This document shows positions 1 through 5,100 of a DNA stretch of 6,370 nucleotides, in pieces; the stretch's first letter is position 1; each line of letters opens with the position of its first letter. The stretch covers positions 1 to 6,370 of the forward strand of contig JAIESJ010000207.1 of the NCBI GenBank assembly GCA_019746155.1, in the 5' to 3' direction. Under the pieces are notes generated by a model, which was not told the origin of the DNA, made no database searches, and saw nothing but the letters and a program-made list of their open reading frames with translations. The position numbers and the translations under genes were made by a program. Source of the stretch: Burkholderiales bacterium. Its GTDB lineage: Bacteria; Pseudomonadota; Gammaproteobacteria; Burkholderiales; SG8-41.

Positions 1-90
1 CTTCAAGCCCGAAACGACGCTGAGCGGACAGATATAGCCCAACATGGCGCGCCTGCTGGTGGCCTCGGCCGCCGGGGGCGGCGCCGACAT
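1..90 (-). CDS. possible partial gene directly downstream of the Fic gene (5' end only)
   Basis: An ATG at 90-88 on the minus strand opens a frame that runs without a stop to the window edge, giving 30 residues that begin MSAPPPAAEATSRRAML. The Fic stop codon (94-92) is separated from this ATG by a single base (TGATATG), a spacing typical of translationally coupled genes. Almost every third position is G or C, as in the neighbouring real genes. There is no Shine-Dalgarno site, which fits reinitiation from the Fic gene but is weak evidence. Residues SRRAML loosely resemble a twin-arginine export motif, but no convincing hydrophobic segment is visible in the few residues after it. I do not recognise the product. 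Alternatives on the plus strand are a gene tail ending at the TAG at 35-37, or a frame from the ATG at 44 containing a glycine-rich stretch (AAGGGADI). The call is tentative. Confidence 0.3.
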   Translation of the reverse strand, partial: MSAPPPAAEATSRRAMLGYICPLSVVSGLK

Positions 91-91
91 A

Positions 92-1321
92 TCAATTTTT
101 GTCTGGAAACAGCCCGGGCATCCAGCGGGAGGCGAGAGCAGCGGGGAAGGCGAGTCGGAGCGGAGCCTTGGTCGAGTCCGAAACCAGCACGCCCTGCCGG
201 AGTAATTCGCTGGTGACGCGCCGTGCGGTGCGCTCCGGTGTGTTCAGCAGCGTTGCGACTTCTCCGCGCGGAAGTTGTCCACGGTAAAGGATGGTCTCCA
301 GCACCGGTCCGGCGCGCTGCGGCAATTTGCCCAGCCGCGTTTCCTCTTCGGCCCAGAGAAGAATACGGGCACGCAGGCGGTCAGGCTGCATCAGTTCCTC
401 CATGAACCGCACCTGATCCAGGCAGGTGGTCAGGAAGAAGCGGGTGAAATCAACCAGGGCCTCCTCGCTGAGATTGCCTCTGCCGTCCAGATCATTGCGG
501 CGTGGCAGGTCGCAATTTGCCAGCAGTGCCTTGTACGTTTCTACATTGCGGGCGAGACCGCGTGCGATGGACCATACGCCGCCGGTATCCAACAGGTTCA
601 GCATCTGGGCGTGCGACATCAGGCGCGCGACACGCCCGTTGCCGTCGAGGAAGGGGTGAATCCAGAGCAGGCGGTGGTGTGCCGAGGCCGTTGCAAGGAT
701 GGCTTCGGCCTTGCCCAGTGGCCCGAAAACTTCCTCGAATCTTGCCATGAAGCGGGCAACCGCGCCGGGGCTGACGGCCACATGGTTGCCGGCCGCCACG
801 TCGCTATTGCGCAATGCGCCCGGTTCTACCTTGAGCTTTTCCCCGGTGTTCTTGTCCTTGACCCACAGCAATTCGTCCGGCAGAAGTTTGCAAAACCGCT
901 GGTGGATTTCGCGCACGGCGTGAACACTGGCGGCTTGATCATTCAATCCGCCTTCGTCTATCCATTTCTGAACGGTGATATGGGCCTTGGCTTCAAGTTG
1001 CAGATTCCGTTTTTTCGCGTCCTTGCTGTAATCGTTCCTGAGCGCGCGCTCGATATCCACCGGGTGGGTATCGTGTCCTTCGATGAGGTTGCTGTAGTAG
1101 CAATTCATGGCGCGCACCATGTCCGCCAGCGCGGTGAGCAGGCCGGGAGGAAGGCTGCGCCTGAACCCCGACGCTTTTGCCGCCAGCTCGATGGCCAGAT
1201 CCATGAGCGCGCCTCTGTGCCTGGAGCTTTCCGGGATCAGCAGGGGCTCCATCTGGCTGATATGTTCGCCACGGTCGGCGGCCGAGGGTATGGCCTGTTT
1301 ATTGGCCGGATTTATTTTCAT
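92..1321 (-). CDS. Fic family protein (class II, AMP-transferase type) with C-terminal winged helix
   Basis: The 409-residue product carries the full Fic active-site signature HPFLDGNGRVAR at residues 222-233: catalytic His222, Asp226, the anion-binding GNGR and Arg233. Fic enzymes move AMP from ATP onto hydroxyl side chains of target proteins, and some also remove it. Residues 77-82, SNLIEG, match the inhibitory (S/T)xxxE(G/N) helix. Because it lies before the Fic core this is a class II, self-inhibited enzyme, with Glu81 expected to block productive ATP binding. Residues about 315-395 look like a winged helix-turn-helix (core around LPRGEVATLLNTPERTARRV), so it may bind DNA or use this domain to recognise its target. 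The length is usual for Fic-plus-wHTH proteins. The ATG at 1321 has no Shine-Dalgarno site; the next in-frame ATG (codon 24, 1252) has none either and is a possible alternative start. Its own promoter and an upstream terminator suggest independent transcription. The target is unknown. Confidence 0.95.
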   Translation of the reverse strand: MKINPANKQAIPSAADRGEHISQMEPLLIPESSRHRGALMDLAIELAAKASGFRRSLPPGLLTALADMVRAMNCYYSNLIEGHDTHPVDIERALRNDYSKDAKKRNLQLEAKAHITVQKWIDEGGLNDQAASVHAVREIHQRFCKLLPDELLWVKDKNTGEKLKVEPGALRNSDVAAGNHVAVSPGAVARFMARFEEVFGPLGKAEAILATASAHHRLLWIHPFLDGNGRVARLMSHAQMLNLLDTGGVWSIARGLARNVETYKALLANCDLPRRNDLDGRGNLSEEALVDFTRFFLTTCLDQVRFMEELMQPDRLRARILLWAEEETRLGKLPQRAGPVLETILYRGQLPRGEVATLLNTPERTARRVTSELLRQGVLVSDSTKAPLRLAFPAALASRWMPGLFPDKN

Positions 1322-1330
1322 AATAAGTTA

Positions 1331-1360
1331 ATTATAACAACAAGATAAAGTAAAATATAA
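1331..1360 (-). promoter_or_regulatory. candidate Fic-gene promoter, probably giving a leaderless mRNA
   Basis: On the minus strand a perfect TATAAT lies at 1336-1331, with only nine bases between it and the ATG at 1321. Transcription normally starts 6-8 bases after the -10 box, so the mRNA would begin at or within about three bases of the start codon. This fits the lack of any Shine-Dalgarno site. The -35 position holds only a weak match (TTATAT or TATATT with 18 or 17 bp spacing). The whole stretch is strongly AT-rich against a GC-rich background. Confidence 0.5.
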
Positions 1361-1377
1361 GAAAAAATATCCGTATG

Positions 1378-1398
1378 ATTGGCCGGTTAAATGGCCGG
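1378..1398 (-). promoter_or_regulatory. paired CCGGCCAWT direct repeats upstream of the Fic promoter
   Basis: Read on the minus strand, CCGGCCATT (1398-1390) and CCGGCCAAT (1386-1378) stand 12 bases apart, just upstream of the predicted promoter. A third copy, CCGGCCAAT, lies at 1309-1301 inside codons 5-7 of the Fic gene. Copies on both sides of the promoter are what an operator set would look like. An autoregulatory role through the Fic protein's winged helix is inference only. Confidence 0.3.
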
Positions 1399-1439
1399 AT
1401 GGGTCGGGACAAAAATAGTAATTTAATCAACGGGTTAAG

Positions 1440-1471
1440 AAAAAAGGGCGCTCGTCCGAGCGCCCTTTTTT
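1440..1471. terminator. bidirectional Rho-independent terminator
   Basis: A perfect stem of GGGCGCTC (1446-1453) and GAGCGCCC (1458-1465) closes a four-base loop (GTCC). Six A residues flank it on the left (1440-1445) and six T residues on the right (1466-1471), so it gives a U-tract on either strand. It lies 30 bases beyond the stop of the minus-strand decarboxylase-like gene, which it should terminate, and it insulates the Fic promoter from that transcript. Confidence 0.93.
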
Positions 1472-1501
1472 GTCGGCAAAGGATTGCCGACCTACATTTT
1501 A

Positions 1502-2158
1502 TTACGCGGCGTTTTTTTTCGTCGCCGGTTTCTGCTTCGCCCAGTAGTTGGGATCGGCCTTGGATTTGGCCAGGGCTTCTGGGGTTTCAAAGCCGGGGGC
1601 CATCGAGGCGGCGGTGCCGGGCATCACCTGGTGGTGATCGATGTTGAGCATGCGCAGCCAGCTTTGCTGGCCGAAGGTGAGGCCGATGGCGCAGCCCAGT
1701 TCGACCAGTTCCGGTTCGCTGAAGTGCTTGTACATGCGCTCCCAGAAAGCGTCGTCGGTTTCGGTGCGCCAGACGATGGCTTCGGCGTAGGCGAGCGCGG
1801 CTTTCTGGCGCTCATCGTATTTGACGGACTTCTCGAAATTCATCAGATCGTCGATCTGGGCTTCCTTCACGCCCGCGTTCTGGCCCTTGATCGAGCGCTG
1901 GTTGCCGCAGAATTCGCACACCACCGAGCGCGAGACGTAGATGCGGCACAGCTCCTTGATGGCGTGGTCGAGGATGCCGTTCCTGAAAATGTCGTTCCAC
2001 GAATTGGCGAAGAACCAGAAACAGGCCGGCACGTGGGCGCGCACGGCGGTGCTTTCGGGGCGCGGCGTGCCTTCGCGCGCGCAGCGCTCCATCTCGGCGC
2101 GCATCTCCGGGGTCATTTTGTCGAGCGGGACGTAGCTGATTCTCTGTTTGCCTGCCAT
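1502..2158 (-). CDS. carboxymuconolactone decarboxylase / AhpD-like protein with CxxC motif
   Basis: The 218-residue product has the helical layout of the carboxymuconolactone decarboxylase/AhpD superfamily, with the redox pair Cys81-x-x-Cys84 in the segment SVVCEFCGNQRS. In AhpD the CxxC pair reduces peroxides or partner proteins and is followed by a conserved His; here that position is Arg88. The later core (about 116-175, including AALAYAEAIVW and ELGCAIGLTFGQQSWLRMLN) fits the family, and the Lys/Ala-rich tail looks disordered. No signal peptide is visible, so it is probably cytoplasmic. The start at 2158 is chosen because AAGGAG lies seven bases upstream; the open frame continues to 2395, but that extension runs through intergenic hairpins. 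It is divergent from a lysR gene, so LysR control is likely. The substrate cannot be told: a peroxidase-like or ring-cleavage role are both open. Confidence 0.92.
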   Translation of the reverse strand: MAGKQRISYVPLDKMTPEMRAEMERCAREGTPRPESTAVRAHVPACFWFFANSWNDIFRNGILDHAIKELCRIYVSRSVVCEFCGNQRSIKGQNAGVKEAQIDDLMNFEKSVKYDERQKAALAYAEAIVWRTETDDAFWERMYKHFSEPELVELGCAIGLTFGQQSWLRMLNIDHHQVMPGTAASMAPGFETPEALAKSKADPNYWAKQKPATKKNAA

Positions 2159-2164
2159 GATCTT

Positions 2165-2170
2165 TCTCCT
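2165..2170 (-). promoter_or_regulatory. ribosome binding site fixing the start of the decarboxylase-like gene
   Basis: On the minus strand AAGGAG is followed by seven bases and then the ATG at 2158. This is the clearest Shine-Dalgarno site in the window, and it rules out the longer frame that begins at 2395. Confidence 0.85.
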
Positions 2171-2232
2171 TCGTCGAATTACGTGTGTCAAAAACCAAAA
2201 ACAGTATTTAGCCGCCCATCCCTCGTTGCTGC

Positions 2233-2303
2233 CCCTTCTCCCGAGGGGAGAAGGGAAGCAAATGCCTCCTCTCTCCCTTTGGGAGAGAGGCCGGGAGAGA
2301 GGG
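2233..2303. repeat. cluster of REP-like palindromes (CTCTCCC/GGGAGAG type)
   Basis: Two perfect 10-bp stem-loops lie side by side. CCCTTCTCCC and GGGAGAAGGG (2233-2242, 2246-2255) enclose the loop GAG. CCTCTCTCCC and GGGAGAGAGG (2268-2277, 2281-2290) enclose TTT. An unpaired extra right arm, GGGAGAGAGGG, follows at 2293-2303. Palindromes of this CTCTCCC/GGGAGAG kind are widespread between genes in proteobacterial genomes. There is no T-tract, so they are not intrinsic terminators. Confidence 0.75.
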
Positions 2304-2319
2304 TTTGCACGCCGATAAA

Positions 2320-2337
2320 CCGGCACAGCGTGCCCGG
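2320..2337. repeat. third intergenic stem-loop (GGCAC-AGC-GTGCC)
   Basis: GGCAC (2322-2326) and GTGCC (2330-2334) pair across the loop AGC. Flanking CC and GG extend the stem across a single bulged C at 2335. It continues the hairpin cluster just to its left and lacks a T-tract. Confidence 0.5.
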
Positions 2338-2341
2338 ACTT

Positions 2342-2366
2342 AACGCTGATTATGAGCGTTGCGTAA
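2342..2366. promoter_or_regulatory. candidate LysR-type operator in the divergent region
   Basis: A perfect inverted repeat, AACGCT (2342-2347), seven bases, AGCGTT (2355-2360), overlaps a TTA-N11-TAA element (2350-2352 and 2364-2366), which satisfies the T-N11-A rule for LysR-family binding sites. A possible -10 box for the minus-strand gene (CATAAT, 2354-2349) lies in the spacer of the repeat. This is the expected place for the LysR product encoded at 2535 to act. No good -35 accompanies the -10, so the promoter itself is uncertain. Confidence 0.35.
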
Positions 2367-2409
2367 AAATTTGGTATCCTGCCTGAAACCAACACATTGT
2401 TGCAAAAAG

Positions 2410-2438
2410 TTGATTAACGTTAATTAAAACAATATTTA
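2410..2438 (+). promoter_or_regulatory. candidate lysR promoter with overlapping 12-bp palindrome
   Basis: TTGATT at 2410-2415 is spaced 17 bp from TATTTA at 2433-2438, in an AT-rich stretch. The perfect palindrome ATTAACGTTAAT (2413-2424) overlaps the -35, as an autorepression operator would. The -10 match is weak (three of six), so the promoter is tentative, but the palindrome is certain. Confidence 0.35.
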
Positions 2439-2480
2439 TGTTTGAACTTCGTGCTTTGCGGTTGAGGACTTTTGATTTTC

Positions 2481-2510
2481 ATCGGCGTCTATCGGCGTGC
2501 ATCGGCGGTT
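2481..2510 (+). repeat. three tandem 10-bp repeats, ATCGGCGNNN
   Basis: ATCGGCGTCT, ATCGGCGTGC and ATCGGCGGTT follow each other without gaps: a conserved 7-mer with a variable 3-base tail, repeated about once per helical turn. They lie 24 bases before the lysR start, inside its likely 5' leader. A role is not known. Confidence 0.6.
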
Positions 2511-2534
2511 AAATGATGCTTTTCAGATTCTGAT

Positions 2535-3455
2535 ATGACTTCCGTGAAGACTGGCCTGCTCAACCTGATGTCGGGCTTTGCCGCCGTGGTGAAGGCGGGC
2601 AGCTTTACCAAGGCCGCGGCGCAGCTCGGGCTGTCGAAATCGGTGGTGAGCCGCCATGTCTCGGCGCTGGAGCAGGAACTCGGCGTGCAACTGCTCTACC
2701 GCTCCACGCACCGCCTGAGCCTGACCGAAGCCGGCGAGCGCTTTTACGCCTACTGCAAGGACCTGGAGCAGGTTGCGGAGCAGGCACTGGCGGTGGCGAC
2801 CGCGGCGCAGGGCGCGCCCCGCGGACTGCTGCGCGTGACGCTGCCGCAAACCCTGGTGGTGTCGCCGCTCGGGCCGCTCGTCGCGCGCTTCCAGCAGACT
2901 TATCCCGAGGTGCAGCTCGACGTGCGCGTGACGAGCCTCCAGGTCGATCCGATCGAGGAGGGCTTCGATCTCGCACTGCGCATCGGCAACCTCGCCGATT
3001 CCAACCTGGTGTGCCGCAAGATCCGCGACGTGCGCTTCCAGGCGGTGGCGACCCCTGCTTATCTCAAGCGCCACGGCACGCCGCGCAGCCCTGACGAACT
3101 GCGCAACCACAACTGCCTGGTGTATTCCGAATTCGCCACGCGCGGGCGCGGCTCGTTCGAGAATGGCGCCACGCGCAAAAAACCGGTGGCGCTTGCCGGC
3201 AACCTGAGCACCAACAGCGGCGTGCTGCTGATGCACGCGCTGCTGGCGGGACAAGGCATCGCCATCGGGCCCGACATCATGTTCGAGTCGCATGTGAAAA
3301 AACGCGAGGTGCGGGTGATTCTCGACGACTATGCGCCGGAGCCCACGGGGTTGTACGCGGTTTTCCCGCCCGGACGTTTTCCTTCCGCAAGCCGCAAGGC
3401 TTTTGTCGATTTCCTGGTTGCCGAACTGGAAGACGGAAAAAAGGCGTCACGTTAG
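2535..3455 (+). CDS. LysR-type transcriptional regulator
   Basis: The 306-residue product is a full-length LysR-family regulator. Residues 12-72 form the N-terminal winged helix-turn-helix: MSGFAAVVKAGSFTKAAAQL leads into the recognition helix around SKSVVSRHVSALE, followed by the LSLTEAGERF wing. A linker helix (about 72-95) should mediate dimerisation. Residues 97-298 are the periplasmic-binding-protein-like effector domain, with family landmarks EEGFDLALRIG (141-151) and CRKIRDVRFQAVATPAYL (160-177) of the CrgA/PtxR-like branch. The ATG at 2535 has no Shine-Dalgarno site, but it places the helix-turn-helix at the usual distance from the N terminus. The gene is divergent from the CxxC decarboxylase-like gene, the classic arrangement for a LysR regulator and its target. 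It converges on the MFS gene with only 18 bases between stops. The effector is unknown. Confidence 0.96.
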   Translation: MTSVKTGLLNLMSGFAAVVKAGSFTKAAAQLGLSKSVVSRHVSALEQELGVQLLYRSTHRLSLTEAGERFYAYCKDLEQVAEQALAVATAAQGAPRGLLRVTLPQTLVVSPLGPLVARFQQTYPEVQLDVRVTSLQVDPIEEGFDLALRIGNLADSNLVCRKIRDVRFQAVATPAYLKRHGTPRSPDELRNHNCLVYSEFATRGRGSFENGATRKKPVALAGNLSTNSGVLLMHALLAGQGIAIGPDIMFESHVKKREVRVILDDYAPEPTGLYAVFPPGRFPSASRKAFVDFLVAELEDGKKASR

Positions 3456-3473
3456 CACTGTGCCGCCGCGCGG

Positions 3474-4667
3474 TTACGCTTTTTGGAGCGGAGCAATGTT
3501 CACCACGGACCGCAGCATCAGACACAGCGGCAGGGTAAGGAATACCGCAATACCGACGACCGCGATGGCGTTTTCGATGCCGACATGGTCGCCGAGCGCA
3601 CCGTAGCCGAGCGGCGCGGCGATGCCGCATGCCGAGCCCAGCGTGTAGAACAGCCCGAACGCGCGCGGCAGGCGGTCCTTGTCGACCAAATCGCCTATCG
3701 TCGCGTACAGCACCGATGAGGTGCCGTTGAGCGCGATGCCGATCAGCGGCAGCAGAACGAATGCGGCGAGGCTCGGCAGCGCCAGTGTGGCCAGAATGCC
3801 GCAGCCGGTGGCGATCTCGGTGATGACGACGGTGCGGATGATGCCGAAGCGCTCGGCGAGAAAGCCGCACGCGAGCTTGCCCGCCATGCCGCCCACCAGG
3901 ATCAGCGGCACCGAGAGCGCGGCCCAGCCCTCGGGCAGTCCCTTGTCCATCATCAGGAAGGCGATGAAAGTGAGAAATCCGGTGCGCGTGCCGCTGTCGA
4001 TGATTTCTATCAGGCACAGCGCGGTGAAGCCCTGTTTGTCGCGTATGCCCCAGCCCCTGACGCGCGGTGTGGCGTGCGCAGCCTCAGCTTTGGGTGTTTT
4101 CACGCCGGTCGTGCCCAGCGCGAGTACGATCAGAACGGCGCAGGCAAGCGCGAGTCCGCCGAAAAAGGTGACCGGCCCCTGCCAGCCGATGCCGGCGATG
4201 AACAGCAGGCTGGTCGCGCCGCCGAACGCGAACTTGCCGAGGTCGCCCGCGAAGTTGTAAGTGCCGAGTGCCGCGCGCCGGCCTGCCCCGGGATAGGCGT
4301 GCGAAATGATAGCCGAGCACAGCGGGTGCTGGAACGCCGAGCCGAAGCCGGCGAGGAACAATGAGAAAAGTATGGCGTAGAAACCGGAAGCAAAACCCAG
4401 CGCCAGGAAAGCGAAACCGGCGCACGCCGTGCCGAACGCCAGCAGGTTGCGCTCGCCCAGGCGTTCCGCAACGAGGCCGGCCGGAACCTGGAAAATCGCC
4501 ATGGCCGCGCGGTGCGCGGCGCGGATCAGGCCGACCTGCGCCAGAGAGAGATTGAAGGTCTGGGCAAGGATCGGCAGCAGCACGTAGGTGATGTCCGACA
4601 GGCCGTCGTGCAGCGTGTGGGTCGCGCTGCAGGTGGCAAGCGTGCGTTTGGTCGTCGGTCGCTGCAC
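3474..4667 (-). CDS. major facilitator superfamily transporter
   Basis: With the GTG start at 4667 the product is 397 residues, the usual size for a 12-helix MFS carrier of the inner membrane, and hydrophobic segments recur along its length. The loop between helices 2 and 3 has the MFS signature GLVAERLGER (64-73), and the second half repeats it as GFLAERFGIIR (268-278). A central loop at about 187-213 divides the two bundles. The segment GFGSAFQHPLCSAIISHAYP (107-126) recalls fosmidomycin-resistance-type drug exporters, but the substrate cannot be assigned. The frame stays open to an ATG at 4817, but those 50 residues are polar and unlike an MFS N terminus. They would also contain the extended -10 promoter and overlap the divergent gene. 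No Shine-Dalgarno site precedes the GTG, so the exact start is uncertain. Confidence 0.9.
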   Translation of the reverse strand: MQRPTTKRTLATCSATHTLHDGLSDITYVLLPILAQTFNLSLAQVGLIRAAHRAAMAIFQVPAGLVAERLGERNLLAFGTACAGFAFLALGFASGFYAILFSLFLAGFGSAFQHPLCSAIISHAYPGAGRRAALGTYNFAGDLGKFAFGGATSLLFIAGIGWQGPVTFFGGLALACAVLIVLALGTTGVKTPKAEAAHATPRVRGWGIRDKQGFTALCLIEIIDSGTRTGFLTFIAFLMMDKGLPEGWAALSVPLILVGGMAGKLACGFLAERFGIIRTVVITEIATGCGILATLALPSLAAFVLLPLIGIALNGTSSVLYATIGDLVDKDRLPRAFGLFYTLGSACGIAAPLGYGALGDHVGIENAIAVVGIAVFLTLPLCLMLRSVVNIAPLQKA

Positions 4668-4703
4668 GATCAGGTGGCCAGTCAGGTAGGTCGCTGTTGC
4701 GGG

Positions 4704-4712
4704 ATCATAGCA
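4704..4712 (-). promoter_or_regulatory. extended -10 promoter of the MFS gene
   Basis: On the minus strand TGC followed by TATGAT gives an extended -10 element (TGnTATGAT, five of six matches to TATAAT). Transcription would start near 4697, leaving a leader of about 30 bases before the GTG at 4667. Extended -10 promoters can work with a poor -35, and the -35 region here is poor. The site lies inside the longer open frame and so argues for the later start. Confidence 0.5.
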
Positions 4713-4727
4713 GACCGCCGCGGTACG

Positions 4728-4756
4728 CCGACGCAAGGTCCTGTCTGATGTAGAAT
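4728..4756 (+). promoter_or_regulatory. candidate promoter of the small membrane protein gene
   Basis: TAGAAT at 4751-4756 matches five of six -10 bases, with a weak -35 (CCGACG, 4728-4733) 17 bp upstream. Transcription would start near 4763, about 44 bases before the ATG at 4807. With the MFS promoter it forms a compact divergent control region. Confidence 0.35.
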
Positions 4757-4806
4757 TCCGTTCCACGATAACCACCCGGGACCGGTTCCCGCCCTTGCCG
4801 CAGCGT

Positions 4807-5073
4807 ATGAAAATCATTCTCTACATTTTTTCGGCCTTGTTCTTTTTCATGGCGCTGGCCGTGATGTTCGCGTTCCATCACACGCGGCATTACGGTTTGT
4901 TCCTGATCGCGCTCGCCTACGGCGCCGCGGCGGGGTTGGCGCTGGTGCTGATGCACTGGTGGCCGCTGGTCGCGGGGTTTGCCCTGGCGTGGGCGATGAA
5001 ACTGCTGGGCCTGGAGCCGAAAGTCGGCGAGGAATCGACGAGCGGTGGCCGGTCAAAAATCCATGAGTCGTGA
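4807..5073 (+). CDS. small hypothetical inner-membrane protein (88 residues)
   Basis: The 88-residue product starts MKIILYIFSALFFFMALAVM and has two or three hydrophobic segments: about 2-23, 30-49 and 53-69. A His/Arg-rich turn (HHTRHYG, 24-30) and a Trp pair (WWP, 51-53) lie between them, and a polar tail (70-88) follows. It looks like an integral inner-membrane protein, probably with the tail on one face of the membrane. I take the ATG at 4807; a TTG four codons earlier is also in frame. No Shine-Dalgarno site is visible, but the reading frame's consistent hydrophobicity and a plausible upstream promoter support a real gene. It is divergent from the MFS gene and convergent with hyuB. It resembles short conserved hypothetical proteins of betaproteobacteria as I recall them, but I can assign no function. 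Confidence 0.72.
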   Translation: MKIILYIFSALFFFMALAVMFAFHHTRHYGLFLIALAYGAAAGLALVLMHWWPLVAGFALAWAMKLLGLEPKVGEESTSGGRSKIHES

Positions 5074-5100
5074 GGGGGGAGTGGGAAGTGGGGATCTCGG

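Noticed and set aside
44..91. Start of a periplasmic solute-binding (Bug-type) protein on the plus strand, from MARLLVASAAGGGADI
   Set aside because: The glycine-rich stretch recalls that family, but there is no signal peptide before it, an in-frame stop at 35-37, and the frame degenerates after position 90. Too short to support.
275..1348. Long plus-strand frame of 357 codons opposite the Fic gene
   Set aside because: It is the antisense shadow of a gene with a full Fic motif. Its product shows no recognisable domain, and long antisense frames are common in GC-rich coding DNA.
2186..2191. Perfect TTGACA (-35-like) upstream of the decarboxylase-like gene on the minus strand
   Set aside because: At normal spacing the -10 would fall on the Shine-Dalgarno region as GAGAAA, which is no match, so it is probably chance.
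1484..2386. Plus-strand frame of 300 codons opposite the decarboxylase-like gene
   Set aside because: It is an antisense shadow that runs through the intergenic hairpins. The minus strand has the Shine-Dalgarno site and the family motifs.
2159..2395. N-terminal extension of the decarboxylase-like protein to an ATG at 2395
   Set aside because: The added 79 residues translate the REP-like palindromes, while a strong Shine-Dalgarno site marks the ATG at 2158.
2523..3293. Minus-strand frame of 256 codons opposite lysR
   Set aside because: It is an antisense shadow; the plus strand encodes a complete LysR protein.
3456..3473. Terminator between the convergent lysR and MFS genes
   Set aside because: The gap is 18 bases and shows no GC stem followed by a T-tract on either strand.
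5074..5096. G-rich run after the small membrane protein gene as a possible G-quadruplex
   Set aside because: Only three separate G-runs of three or more are present, one short of a standard quadruplex.
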